Shown in pieces: positions 26,104 to 34,499 of a DNA stretch of 64,000 bases (position 1 is the first letter of the stretch; each line of letters starts with the position of its first letter). The translations under genes and the position numbers were made by a program. Source of the stretch: Curtobacterium sp. SGAir0471 (GTDB lineage: Bacteria > Actinomycetota > Actinomycetes > Actinomycetales > Microbacteriaceae); assembly GCF_005490985.1 (NCBI RefSeq), contig NZ_CP027869.1:2728001-2792000 (forward strand), read 5' to 3'. The notes beneath the pieces are model-generated. The model did not search any database, had not been told where the DNA came from, and saw nothing but the letters and a program-made list of their open reading frames with translations.

Positions 26104-26188
26104 CGCTCCTGCTTCCTTTTCTTTGAGCCTGAACTCATTGCCTGACTGAGGACCGGCCGTAGAGCGGTCGGATCGCAGATGGGCCGGG

Positions 26189-27076
26189 TCAGCCGCGCAC
26201 AATGTGGACCCCACGGTTGCGTGTATCGAGGAGGGCGATGCTGCCAGCAAGGGGCGCACGAGCGAGAGCGTGAACATCGCCATCCGCTGCGGAGGTGTGG
26301 CTACCTGCGACGTGCATGTGTCCGTGGAAAGTGAGGTCGGGCCGGAGTCGTGTGCGAAGCGCAGTGACGAGTTCTCGAGACTCCTCGCTGGCGCGGAGGC
26401 GTTCGGAAGGCCACCGCGTTCCCCCGTTGATGATGGCGTCGATCTGTGCGATGCCCGCGTTGACCGCCTCGTGAAGGAGAAGAACGTTGATGTGCTGGAT
26501 CGGCTGGACTGCGGCTGCTTCGTCCGCCGATGCGACCTCATGGGCGCTCCAACGCGACGAACCTGGTCCCTGGTCCAGGGAAGCAGCGCCGCCGAATGAC
26601 AAGAAGGTGGTGTCTGCGATTATGAATTCGAAACCTCTGGGGAGGATCCAGATCTTCCGACTCACCCGATAGGGCCGGTCGGGATGCCGGCTGAACTCCT
26701 GGTGGAGCTGCTCCCACCACTCGTGGTTGCCGGGTGTGAGGAGCAGGCGCTCGATGTTGCGCTCGTGGAGTTGTTCGTCGAGCCACGGGAGTAAGCGCGG
26801 ACCGAATTGAAGATGCGCGCCGCTCCCTGCCGGTGGAGCGGCGAAGCGGAGGTCTCCGAGGTGCAGGATCGTGCGGGTGGATGGGGCTTCTCGGTTGATG
26901 ACCTCGAGGGTCGTCTCGATATGGGCGCGGTGTGATTCCCAGTCGCCGACAATAGCGACGGTGTGCTCTCCGGAAAGCGTCAGGTTGTGGGTCGGTGTGC
27001 CGGTTTGCGTGGGCCAGACGCGTCGTGAACTGGCGGAAAGCTTGGCGCGTGTGGGCGGGCGGCGTTGTTCGGACAT
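26189..27076 (-). CDS. Calcineurin-like metallophosphoesterase
   Basis: A 295-residue phosphoesterase with the bimetal-site motifs in order: VGDWES (D of the first motif, altered from D-x-H), LHLGDLR (GD), TPGNHEWW (GNHE), then HEAV and late FHGHMH (GHxH). The family hydrolyses phosphomonoesters or diesters, including nucleotides. A GAAGGAG site precedes ATG 27076. The first motif normally reads D-x-H; here it is DWE, so one metal ligand may differ. Next to it on the opposite strand lies a fragment of another metallophosphoesterase. Confidence 0.82.
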   Translation of the reverse strand: MSEQRRPPTRAKLSASSRRVWPTQTGTPTHNLTLSGEHTVAIVGDWESHRAHIETTLEVINREAPSTRTILHLGDLRFAAPPAGSGAHLQFGPRLLPWLDEQLHERNIERLLLTPGNHEWWEQLHQEFSRHPDRPYRVSRKIWILPRGFEFIIADTTFLSFGGAASLDQGPGSSRWSAHEVASADEAAAVQPIQHINVLLLHEAVNAGIAQIDAIINGGTRWPSERLRASEESRELVTALRTRLRPDLTFHGHMHVAGSHTSAADGDVHALARAPLAGSIALLDTRNRGVHIVRG

Positions 27077-27169
27077 TCGGCTCCTTCGAAGGATGTTCGC
27101 TCATGCTTCGGCCACGGCACTGGCGGCGGGTGGATAGCGGCTTGTTCCCGCGATCTGGCCGAGGTGTTG

Positions 27170-27607
27170 GCGGGTTCAACTAAGCGACCTCCAGAAGCGG
27201 AAGGGCGTTCCTGGTGGCGTCGTGAGATGCCGACCGTCGCCGAGGTGGCGACGAGCGTACTGGGCGGCGGTGCCGACATTGTCCTGGCCCATGTAGCACC
27301 GATCGGGGGTTCGAAGCGTGTTGACGCGATGCTTGCGCGCCGCCCACTCCGGAACATCGAGGACCGTGCGTACACCCAGCAGGGACGCCAGCGGATCACC
27401 GAGCTGTGGGACGATATTCGTCCGCAACTGTTATTCAACGGACACCATCACGTGCGCGCCGAAGGGCATCACGTCGATGGCCGCTCAATGTACTCGTTGA
27501 ACCAGAATCAGCAGCCGGACAATCTCATAGCGCTCGGGCTTTTGGACTTGAACGTTCGATGGCTCGAAGCGCCCGGCTCTCCAACTTCCGACATGGGTTC
27601 ACCGTAA
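27170..27607 (+). pseudogene. 5'-truncated metallophosphoesterase remnant
   Basis: The plus-strand frame from about 27170 to the stop at 27607 reads as the C-terminal half of a metallophosphoesterase. It has GRSWWRREMPT, IVLAHVAP and LLFNGHHHVR with the late GHxH metal motif, then SLNQNQQPDNLI. The N-terminal motifs (DxH, GDxxD, GNHD) are missing, because upstream lies the 5' end of the divergent gene. It is not a copy of the intact neighbour, which has different motif spacing. Deletion at an insertion junction is a likely cause. Confidence 0.6.
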
Positions 27608-27638
27608 CCGGTCGGGCCGACGGCACCAGTCGCATGAC

Positions 27639-28649
27639 CTAGTTGCCCGCAAGGCGGGCGGTGGCGTTGACCTCCCGCAGGTACGGCAGCATCTCGCTGA
27701 CACGCAAGCTCTTCACTCCCGCTGCTTCGAGGAGCGGGCGAAGCGCCACACCTCTGTCGAGATGCTCGCACAACCAGGTGTTCCGAAGTCGCCGAGGATC
27801 GAGCGGCGGCAGGGAGGTCGGGAGTCGCAGCTGCCCCCGAATCTTCGCTAGCGGATCATCTGGGTCGCCGTTGTATCGTCCTGCGAGAGCCCCCCTCGGG
27901 CGGTCGACCCGCAGCTGATCTACGGCTCGGTCGTAGCGGCGGAGAATCGGGACGATCCTCCCCCGAGCAGTCCCCCGTGGGCGGGCATGAACCAGCCATC
28001 CGACCTCTTCCGAGGCGCCTGGGGTGATGTCCGCAGCGGTGAGTGGCCGAATCTCGATGCTGCGGAGCCCCGACCCGTGCGCGAAGATCAGAAGACACAT
28101 CATGTATTGCCGCAGCCGTACGGTCGGTTGCAGCAATGCAGCGTCCCAGTAGTGCTCAATCTGCGCCGGGGAATATGGCGGGAGGAAGCGGTTTGGACGC
28201 AGGTAAGCGTAATCGGTCTCGGCGGGCCAGGGGGCCGTGCGGGTGGTAGCCCGCGCGACGCGACGCAACTGCGTGCGCAGCGTCGCGCGGGTGCCTGGGG
28301 CAAGGTCACGTCGACGTCCGGTCGAGAGGTACTCGTCGACGCGGTCCGGGGTGAGGACGCGGTCGGGAGTGAGGGGAAGGTCCTGCTCCAGAGCCCAGGC
28401 GGTGAAGCCGGCCAGTGCAGTGAGGAGCTTGTAGGCCGTATTCGGAGTCTTGGGGTCGACTGCGCGGACAGCGTCGCGGACAAACTCGATGTGCTGCGCA
28501 TCCCAGAGCACAGCTTGCCGAGCACGCGGGAACCCATCGATGGTTGCGAGAACGGTCGCCGAGTGCGGGCCCCGGTAGACCAGCGACGCTTCTTCCGCTT
28601 CCACGGTGGTTGTCGGCGACTCGTTCTGCGGTGGCGTCTGTTCGCTCAT
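27639..28649 (-). CDS. Tyrosine-recombinase-like protein B of a compact mobile element
   Basis: A 336-residue protein with a helical N-terminal SAM-like DNA-binding part (residues 30-150) and a C-terminal fold like tyrosine recombinases. The box I Arg is seen in GSGLRSIEIRPLTAADI. Box II is RRLRNTWLCEHL, where the usual first His is Arg and LRHT reads LRNT. The last conserved block, ending LPYL, may contain the nucleophile Tyr, but the alignment is not certain. It is a paralogue of the product of 30603-31712 (shared TPxxAYK and PxxV-type segments). The start overlaps the stop of the 76-aa gene in ATGA. Confidence 0.65.
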   Translation of the reverse strand: MSEQTPPQNESPTTTVEAEEASLVYRGPHSATVLATIDGFPRARQAVLWDAQHIEFVRDAVRAVDPKTPNTAYKLLTALAGFTAWALEQDLPLTPDRVLTPDRVDEYLSTGRRRDLAPGTRATLRTQLRRVARATTRTAPWPAETDYAYLRPNRFLPPYSPAQIEHYWDAALLQPTVRLRQYMMCLLIFAHGSGLRSIEIRPLTAADITPGASEEVGWLVHARPRGTARGRIVPILRRYDRAVDQLRVDRPRGALAGRYNGDPDDPLAKIRGQLRLPTSLPPLDPRRLRNTWLCEHLDRGVALRPLLEAAGVKSLRVSEMLPYLREVNATARLAGN

Positions 28650-28876
28650 GCGATTGATCCGGGCGGTGTCGAACCGAAGCGGCCGGGGTCATCGCCGCGT
28701 GCCCGGGCACTGTCCCGCGCGGCGGCGTGTGCGCCGACCGTGCGGCGAGCCCATCCCGGGTCGGCTGCCTCTCGTTCGGTCGCTTCGCGGAGCGCGGCCA
28801 TGTACTTGGGGGTCGTACTGCCGGTGCTGCGTTGCAGGATGCGCGCAGCGCGCTGCAGAAGGCTTGATGCGGTCAT
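28646..28876 (-). CDS. Small protein of the recombinase/transposase operon
   Basis: A 76-residue basic, Ala/Arg-rich helical protein (MTASSLLQRAARILQ…) that I do not recognise. ATGA overlaps join it to the transposase-like gene before it and to the recombinase-like gene after it. That is the main evidence that it is real. It may be an accessory DNA-binding subunit, as small third proteins are in Tn554-type elements; this is inference. Confidence 0.55.
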   Translation of the reverse strand: MTASSLLQRAARILQRSTGSTTPKYMAALREATEREAADPGWARRTVGAHAAARDSARARGDDPGRFGSTPPGSIA

Positions 28877-30603
28877 GCGGGAGTGTCCGTTCTCGTGGTG
28901 GAGCGCTGGCGACGCGGCTTGTTGCGGAGGTGGCGGGCGACGACGGCGGGAGTGCGGCGGCGACGCGGAGCGGTGTGCGACGCGGAGGTGGTGCTGGTGG
29001 GGTCGATGTCGCCGTAGGCGTCGCGGAGCATGCTGATGTTCACCGCGATGCTGTTTAACGCGAACACGAGCGTGTTCGCCGTGGTTCCGAACATCGCCGT
29101 GCTGTTGCGGCGCATGGACCCTCGCCAATACTTGAGCTGAGCGTTCTGGCTCTCAACGAGGTTCCGCAGTCCGTAATGGGCGGCCCACTTGGTGGTGCCG
29201 TAGACAAACGTCTGCCGTTCCCATTCCGCTTCGGTGGGTGGGATGACGACTGTCTTGGCGCAGACGCACGGCGCCCCAGGTTCGCACGCTGTGCGTGGGA
29301 TGTTGCTGCCCAATCGAGTCGAGGGCGGGTAGTTCACGCAGCGGACGTGGAGGGCACGTGCGGGACCCTTCAGTTGGACGCTGCCGTCGGGGTAGCGGCG
29401 GTTGGGGACGAACGCCCACGTGGCACGTTCGTCGTATGCGGCGTGGAGCTTGTCGCGCTTTTCGGCGGAGGTGCGCGCTTTGAAGCCGGGAAGCTTTCGC
29501 ATCCGCTGCGGCAGCGAAGCGGGGAACAGTGACCCGTCCAGCCAGAACGCGCCGAGCAGCGTGTCTGCTGGGTGGGGTCGGCGTTGTGCGGTGTGCAGGT
29601 CATGCACGATGCGCAGGCCGCGCGTGCGGATCTGCTGTGCCCATGCTTCGGGGACGGCGTAGCTGTATCCGCGGTCGACGACGAGGGTGTTGAAGGTGAT
29701 GCCGCCCAGAAGTGAGTCCAGCAGTGCGATGCCGGCGGCAGCTTTATAGCTGCCGGCTGCGCGCAGCAGGACACCGCGGATTAGCGGGAACCAGAAGCGA
29801 CTCCCCGCTTCACCGGCGTCGACGAGGAGATGGCCATCACGCCCGTTGAAGGCGTTGGCTCCGCGTTCCATCGTTTTGGTCCGCCAACCGATGCGGGCCT
29901 CCAGGTCGGCGCTGACAACCGCTCGGCCGTCGGCCCCGGTTTTCGGCCAGACCGCTGCGTCGTGAGTCCACTCGCTGCTGGGCGCGGCGTCGTTGGGAGC
30001 GACTGGGTCAGGGCCGTCCGGGGTGGCAGTCCATGCCCGAGACTTCGCGCTGGTCTCGACGTCGGTGGAGTCCATCGCCTGCACCGGAGTGGGTGGAAGG
30101 ATTGTGCGCCAGCCGGGCAGGCGACATGAGGCGCCGACGAGTGCGTTTGCGAAGACGTCGAGGCTCGGTAGCCAGCCCAGCCGCGGCGTCAGCAGCGCTC
30201 CGTCGTCGTCGAGACGGAAGATGCTTTCTTCCGGGTCGAGTGCCGCGCACAGTTGCCGCCACGGCACCTGCAATCGGTTGTAGGTGAAGCGACTGGACAG
30301 GCCGATGCGGCGTCGTTGGGCACGATTTAAGGTTGCCGCCCACCGGGTGAGGTCGGAGAGCAGGAAGTCCCGCTTGGGGTCCTGCACCTTGAACGCGATC
30401 GCCAGCTGCAGAACTGTGGCCATCGGCACCATTGCGGTCAGTCCGGGACGAGCGTGCTGCAGTCGGTCTAGGACCGGTCGCATCCCTGACCAGTTGAGTA
30501 CCTCGACGGCGATGCGGATGGCTTCCGCGTTGGTGGGGATGACGCCTTCGGGAAGGTGGCCGGGCATCCGTCGGAAGCCCTCCGGGAGAGTGGAGTCAAT
30601 CAT
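28873..30603 (-). CDS. DDE-transposase-like protein
   Basis: A 576-residue protein with an acidic triad resembling DDE transposases of the IS4/IS1182 type. D178 is in VQAMDSTDVE, D310 in TLVVDRGYSY, and E484 in RNLVESQNAQLKYW, where the E-x-x-N-x-x-L-K pattern is typical. A Cys cluster (CEPGAPCVC, about 440-448) before the last acidic residue could bind metal. The C-terminal tail is Arg-rich. ATG 30603 shares one base with the stop of the upstream recombinase-like gene (TGATG). The operon context with two recombinase-like paralogues is unusual for a DDE enzyme. Confidence 0.65.
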   Translation of the reverse strand: MIDSTLPEGFRRMPGHLPEGVIPTNAEAIRIAVEVLNWSGMRPVLDRLQHARPGLTAMVPMATVLQLAIAFKVQDPKRDFLLSDLTRWAATLNRAQRRRIGLSSRFTYNRLQVPWRQLCAALDPEESIFRLDDDGALLTPRLGWLPSLDVFANALVGASCRLPGWRTILPPTPVQAMDSTDVETSAKSRAWTATPDGPDPVAPNDAAPSSEWTHDAAVWPKTGADGRAVVSADLEARIGWRTKTMERGANAFNGRDGHLLVDAGEAGSRFWFPLIRGVLLRAAGSYKAAAGIALLDSLLGGITFNTLVVDRGYSYAVPEAWAQQIRTRGLRIVHDLHTAQRRPHPADTLLGAFWLDGSLFPASLPQRMRKLPGFKARTSAEKRDKLHAAYDERATWAFVPNRRYPDGSVQLKGPARALHVRCVNYPPSTRLGSNIPRTACEPGAPCVCAKTVVIPPTEAEWERQTFVYGTTKWAAHYGLRNLVESQNAQLKYWRGSMRRNSTAMFGTTANTLVFALNSIAVNISMLRDAYGDIDPTSTTSASHTAPRRRRTPAVVARHLRNKPRRQRSTTRTDTPA

Positions 30604-31712
30604 CAGTTCGTACCCGTCAGCTGCGCGATGACAGCCGCGGTGTCCTTTCGGTGTAGGTGTGGGAGGAGAGACCCGAGGCGCAGGTCGGTGGCGCCTGCGG
30701 CGGCGGCGAAGTCGCCGAGGGGTACACCGTCGTTGAGAACGTCGACCATCCACGACATGCGGAGCCGCCGCAGCGAGAGCGCAGGGGCGTTGTCAGGAAT
30801 GATCAGCCTCGCCTTCATCCGCGACATCGGCGCTTTCTGCTCATCCCGGTAGGGCCCGAGCAGCGGCCCCTCGGGATACTCCAGGGCGAGCTGCAGCAAC
30901 GACTGCGTCAACGCGGCGCGGGCAGGCACAGTCCGGGCATACTCCCCTCCAACCCGCACGTGGAGCGCCCCGCGGCGCTCGAAGAGGTCAGAGGCATGCA
31001 CATAGCGCATCTCGACACCACGCAATCCGACTCCGAACCCAAGCCCGAGAACGCCAGCGAAGAAACGCCGCCGGGCTTCAGTGGGCTGCACCGGAACGAG
31101 GCAGCGAAGCCCGCGTCGCTCGTCGGTGCAGTACGGCTCCGCGGCCAGGGGCTTCGTGAAGCGCGTGTCGGGGGGCGACCAGGCGGCGCGCCGTGTACTG
31201 GCTCGCCCGATCTGCCGAAGGGCGCCGCGCTTTGTGGAGCGAGAGTGCTCCCCGAGACGCTGCAGCTGTGTGGCGCAGTACCACTCGACGTTCTCCGGCG
31301 TGAAGACCGCTTCGGCCTCGAGGGGAACGTCCTGAGCGCTCAGCCAACGCACGTAGTCACATGCGGCAACCATGGCCTTGTACGCAGCCGTGGGAGTCTG
31401 CAGTCCTAGTGCGGCGACGAGTGGCCGGACGAACGCGTTCTGCTTCTCCCAAGTCGATTCATGGGCGTGCACAGAACGGTACCGATCAATGACCTCGTCG
31501 GCGGAGTAGACCCAAGCTCCGCCCACCCAAGCGCGGCTCACCATCAGGTGCTCCGCGTCCGACGGGCAGGCCGCGGCGCCGCTGGACGGCGCTGCACTCG
31601 AAGGGGTCCGCGTCGGGTGCGGTGAGGCACCTTGCAGGGCGGGGCCAACGGACCGGAAGGTGACGTGCTGGTACCCAGATGCGGATGCGGTGGAACCAGC
31701 TCTTGCGTGCAT
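30603..31712 (-). CDS. Tyrosine-recombinase-like protein A of a compact mobile element
   Basis: A 369-residue protein, or about 313 residues if translation starts at ATG 31544. It has a helical N-terminal domain and a C-terminal integrase-like fold. The box I Arg appears in GFGVGLRGVEMRYVHASDL. The box II region is LSLRRLRMSWMVDVL, lacking the usual His. The final block ends LPHL, where the paralogue has LPYL, so the nucleophile Tyr may be missing. It resembles protein B (27639-28649) along its length. It is the first of four genes joined by 1-4-base overlaps. The first 55 residues look non-conserved. Confidence 0.6.
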   Translation of the reverse strand: MHARAGSTASASGYQHVTFRSVGPALQGASPHPTRTPSSAAPSSGAAACPSDAEHLMVSRAWVGGAWVYSADEVIDRYRSVHAHESTWEKQNAFVRPLVAALGLQTPTAAYKAMVAACDYVRWLSAQDVPLEAEAVFTPENVEWYCATQLQRLGEHSRSTKRGALRQIGRASTRRAAWSPPDTRFTKPLAAEPYCTDERRGLRCLVPVQPTEARRRFFAGVLGLGFGVGLRGVEMRYVHASDLFERRGALHVRVGGEYARTVPARAALTQSLLQLALEYPEGPLLGPYRDEQKAPMSRMKARLIIPDNAPALSLRRLRMSWMVDVLNDGVPLGDFAAAAGATDLRLGSLLPHLHRKDTAAVIAQLTGTN

Positions 31713-31853
31713 GGGCGCACGCCAGTAGCATCGAGGTGACTTACCACAGTTCCTCGAAGGCCATCAGCCACTCTCCCGACCAGGGGGCGGTTGGTGGCTT
31801 TTCTGGTTCTACCGTCGTGATGACGGTGATTCATGAGGTGAAGCGTGTTCCTT

Positions 31854-32681
31854 TCACAAGTTGGTGCGCCGCCAAACGCCGCGGACGTCGGTTCGCTCGA
31901 TCAGACCCGACCTACGTAGCCCGCTGATCGCTTGCGCGATCTGGGTCGCGGTGCATTCGATTCCTCGCGCCTGCAGCGTCGCCCGGATAACTCCGGTTGC
32001 GGTGCCTTCTGCGGTGACCAACCGCAGAACGCGTTGCCGCAGCGGCATGCGTGCGAGCGAGGTGGCTCCCGGTGAGCCTCGATCCAAGCGCAGCCGTTCT
32101 GCTTCCCAGGACTCGGGCCCCGGGTCGCCGCCTTGCTCGGTGACAGCGCGCTGCAACTCCGCCGCAACGCTCATGAGCGTGCGGATCGTCTCGGCCACAT
32201 GACCGAGTCGTTCCTCCTGCTCATGCACGTCGTGCATCGTTCGCGCTTTCACGGTCTCCACGATTGCTTGTTGCATGAGTTGTGTGAAGGGGCTGCGCAG
32301 TGAAAGCCGCACGTCCTGGACCGCTTTGTGTAGCACCACAGATCCTGAGAGCACGGCCTGTAGTCGAAGCCCGAGGATGCTGTGGCGGAGGAGCCGGGCG
32401 TAGTCCGACGGCTGCAACCAACGTTCGCCTTTGCGCAGGTTGTTGAACTGATCTTCGCTAAGACCAAGGTCTCGGCGGAGGGCGACCCGAAGCGCTGCAG
32501 TCTCGTGTCTGCTGCCTGAAACGTTGAGACGCTGCTCCGCCTGGCGGATGTATTGCACTACAACTCCGACCGCTTGGAACTCCGACCCGATGGCTTCGCA
32601 GCGCTCGCACCACGGATCGAGGCAGGGCCACTGCACCCGATGGTGCAGGGCAACCTCGAAGGGCCACCCACCTTGTTCCAT
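31854..32681 (-). CDS. Hypothetical DNA-binding protein of the mobile element
   Basis: A 275-residue protein. Near the N-terminus CLDPWCERC forms a possible zinc knuckle (residues about 19-27). A helical segment ending FNNLRKGERWL resembles an HTH region. The middle is a long helix (residues 110-190). The last 70 residues (LRLVTAEGTATGVIRATL…GLRRSGLIERTDVRGVWRR) look like a winged helix. It is on the same strand as the recombinase/transposase operon, 140 bases upstream. A regulator or target-recognition factor is likely, but I know no named family. Confidence 0.5.
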   Translation of the reverse strand: MEQGGWPFEVALHHRVQWPCLDPWCERCEAIGSEFQAVGVVVQYIRQAEQRLNVSGSRHETAALRVALRRDLGLSEDQFNNLRKGERWLQPSDYARLLRHSILGLRLQAVLSGSVVLHKAVQDVRLSLRSPFTQLMQQAIVETVKARTMHDVHEQEERLGHVAETIRTLMSVAAELQRAVTEQGGDPGPESWEAERLRLDRGSPGATSLARMPLRQRVLRLVTAEGTATGVIRATLQARGIECTATQIAQAISGLRRSGLIERTDVRGVWRRTNL

Positions 32682-32961
32682 CGCGCCAGTCTGCCAGCAA
32701 CACGACAACAACACGCAACAAATCACGCATCAAGGACTCGGAGCCGTTGTTGTCCACAACAATCAGTGGAACGGACTGCCGCACGCAGGCACACGCCAGC
32801 GAGCAGCCCGCTTGACCGACCAATCGGTGCGAACGGCAGCCCGCAATCTCCAACGGATCCGTGCAGATTCGTGCTTGGACGGCCCCGGGCACGAGCAGCT
32901 TTGCTCGGTGTCGTCGTTCTCGCGCGGTCCCGTGCCTTGATCGCGCCCCGGAAGCTGATTA
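32682..32961. other. Short gap right of the mobile element
   Basis: About 280 bases with no supported gene. If the element has a right end, it should lie here or slightly beyond; I did not find a clear inverted repeat by eye. Confidence 0.3.
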
Positions 32962-33144
32962 CTAGGCGCCGTCGCGTGCGACGGTGAAATACGCGCGACA
33001 CTCCGACTGGGACCCGGCGCACGGAGCGTACATCGATGCTGCCGAGCCGCTCGGCTCCTCCCGCAACTCAACCGCATCGGCGCACAGCGCCGGAGCGTCG
33101 TCAGAGTCGTTGTACTCGCGCCTCAATCGGACGGTGTGGACCAT
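32962..33144 (-). CDS. Short hypothetical ORF
   Basis: A 60-residue frame starting at ATG 33144, inside the end of the preceding frame. The product has an acidic middle (YNDSDDAPALCADAVELREE). It overlaps the frame at 33123-33362 by 22 bases. I see no family signature. It may be a remnant or a small real gene. Confidence 0.3.
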   Translation of the reverse strand: MVHTVRLRREYNDSDDAPALCADAVELREEPSGSAASMYAPCAGSQSECRAYFTVARDGA

Positions 33145-33362
33145 CGCTCACCGATCCTGACCCGGTCGATCAGGTCCGCGAACTCCAGCCAGCGGTCCTT
33201 ATCGGCATCCGTTACCGCGAAGGACGCCAGAAAGGGCGTGCCGTCAACCAGAGGCTGCGCCTCGACCAGCCGGTCCACCACAGTGATCTCTTGCGTGGCC
33301 TCGTCATCGGCCTTCGCCGTGTCGCACAGATAGACCTGCAGCACCACTAGGTCGACAGCCAC
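33123..33362 (-). CDS. Short hypothetical ORF, possibly 5'-truncated
   Basis: A 79-residue frame from GTG 33362. The sequence is protein-like (AVDLVVLQVYLCDTAKADDE, TDADKDRWLEFADLIDRV), unlike the shadow frames around it. Upstream the frame runs antisense into the Fic remnant, so the true 5' end may have been lost. Function unknown. Confidence 0.35.
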   Translation of the reverse strand: MAVDLVVLQVYLCDTAKADDEATQEITVVDRLVEAQPLVDGTPFLASFAVTDADKDRWLEFADLIDRVRIGERWSTPSD

Positions 33363-33389
33363 GACTGTCGCGCTGTCGCCGGTACCAAT

Positions 33390-34058
33390 GGGCCAGAACA
33401 AGACACCGCGGGCAGCCCGTCGAAAGCGCGCGGTTTGTCTCGCCGCCGTTCGAGTTCCTCGAGAGCGGTCTCGCCACCTAGGAGCTATGAAGAACGACGA
33501 CGACTTCCCGCTCATGGCCAAGCTGGTGATGTCGCAATACCGGCTCGAGACGCTCCACCCCTTCAGCGACGGCAACCGACGCGGCGGCCGGCTCATCGTG
33601 ACCCTCCGACTGCTCATCGCTAAGGAGATCGATTACCCGATCTCGAGCATATCGGCCTACCTCGAGCGAAGGCGGGAGGCTTACATCGACGCTCCTCGTT
33701 GGGCGTCCGCGGCCAGTGACTTCGACCCGTGGATCGTCATGTTTTGCATCGCTGTTCACGAGCGTTCCCGCGCGGCGCTCCAGGTGATCGACGTGCTGCT
33801 CAGCTACCGCGACCCGGCCATGTCGAAAGCCGATCACGAGGGTATCCGGGAAATCACCGCAGAGGTCGCCAACGTGGTGGTGGGGCAGCCCTTCAACTCC
33901 ATCACCGCGTTCGCTGAGGCCCGGACATTGCGTACAACACGACCCGACGCCTCATCCAGAAGCTGGAGCGCCTCGATGTGCCGCAGGAGGTGACAGGCGG
34001 CAACTACAAGAAGGTCCGCGTCGCCCGCGAAGTCACGTGCATCATCAGCCTGCTGTGA
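33390..34058 (+). pseudogene. Fic-domain protein remnant with frameshifts
   Basis: Three plus-strand frames together read as the C-terminal two thirds of a Fic AMP-transferase-type protein. QPVESARFVSPPFEFLE (from about 33410) ends in a stop. The next frame gives YRLETLHPFSDGNRR, the Fic core HPFxDGNGR with the second Gly replaced by Arg. A third frame (from about 33925) gives the family's C-terminal winged-helix part, RLIQKLERLDVPQEVTGG, to the stop at 34058. The N-terminus is absent. At least two frameshifts and the altered core make activity unlikely. Confidence 0.7.
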
Positions 34059-34118
34059 CGACCTCTCGTCCCGCGGGCGCTACTCAGCCCGTAGGGCTTC
34101 GAACTAAAGACAAAGCAG

Positions 34119-34148
34119 CGGGTGCGCACTGTAGTCAGTGCGCACCCG
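34119..34148. terminator. Hairpin after the Fic remnant
   Basis: A perfect 12-bp GC-rich stem with a 6-base loop, 61 bases after the Fic remnant's stop. There is no T-tract. It is likely the terminator of the former gene. Confidence 0.5.
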
Positions 34149-34366
34149 TGCCGACCGTATTACATCCCAGCTCCGAAAAGCGAAGGCGCCCATCGGGGCC
34201 CTAAGAAGTATGCGATACGTACGGTTACAAATGCTTCCGTGGGTATCATCCTCGATCATCAGCTCGCCGATCGTGCACGCCTAATCTCCCGCCCCGCAAA
34301 ACCGAACCTTCGCGGAAGTCCGTTGCTACATGCGATATCTTTCGGCCCGATCTGACCGGACGAGTC

Positions 34367-34422
34367 GACGAACGGACGAACGGACGAACGGACGAACGGA
34401 CGAACGGACGAACGCACGAACG
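34367..34422. repeat. 8-bp tandem repeat, six perfect units plus one variant
   Basis: Six head-to-tail copies of GACGAACG followed by one with a first-base change (CACGAACG). It lies between the Fic remnant and the HEPN-like gene's 3' end. As with the repeat at 24583, the unit is 8 bp and no supported gene covers it. The rest of 34149-34499 shows nothing further. Confidence 0.85.
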
Positions 34423-34499
34423 CAGCGACATGGCTCGATCACGGGTCAATGAGCGCAGCCATCCGGCGAGTCGACGACTTCGCCACGTGACTGACCCAG

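Noticed and set aside
30604..30753. Upstream extension of the DDE-like gene
   Set aside because: It overlaps the recombinase-like gene; the TGATG junction at 30603 gives a natural start.
31713..31853. Terminal inverted repeats of the recombinase/DDE element
   Set aside because: I compared the flanks by eye and found no matching pair; a computational search is needed.
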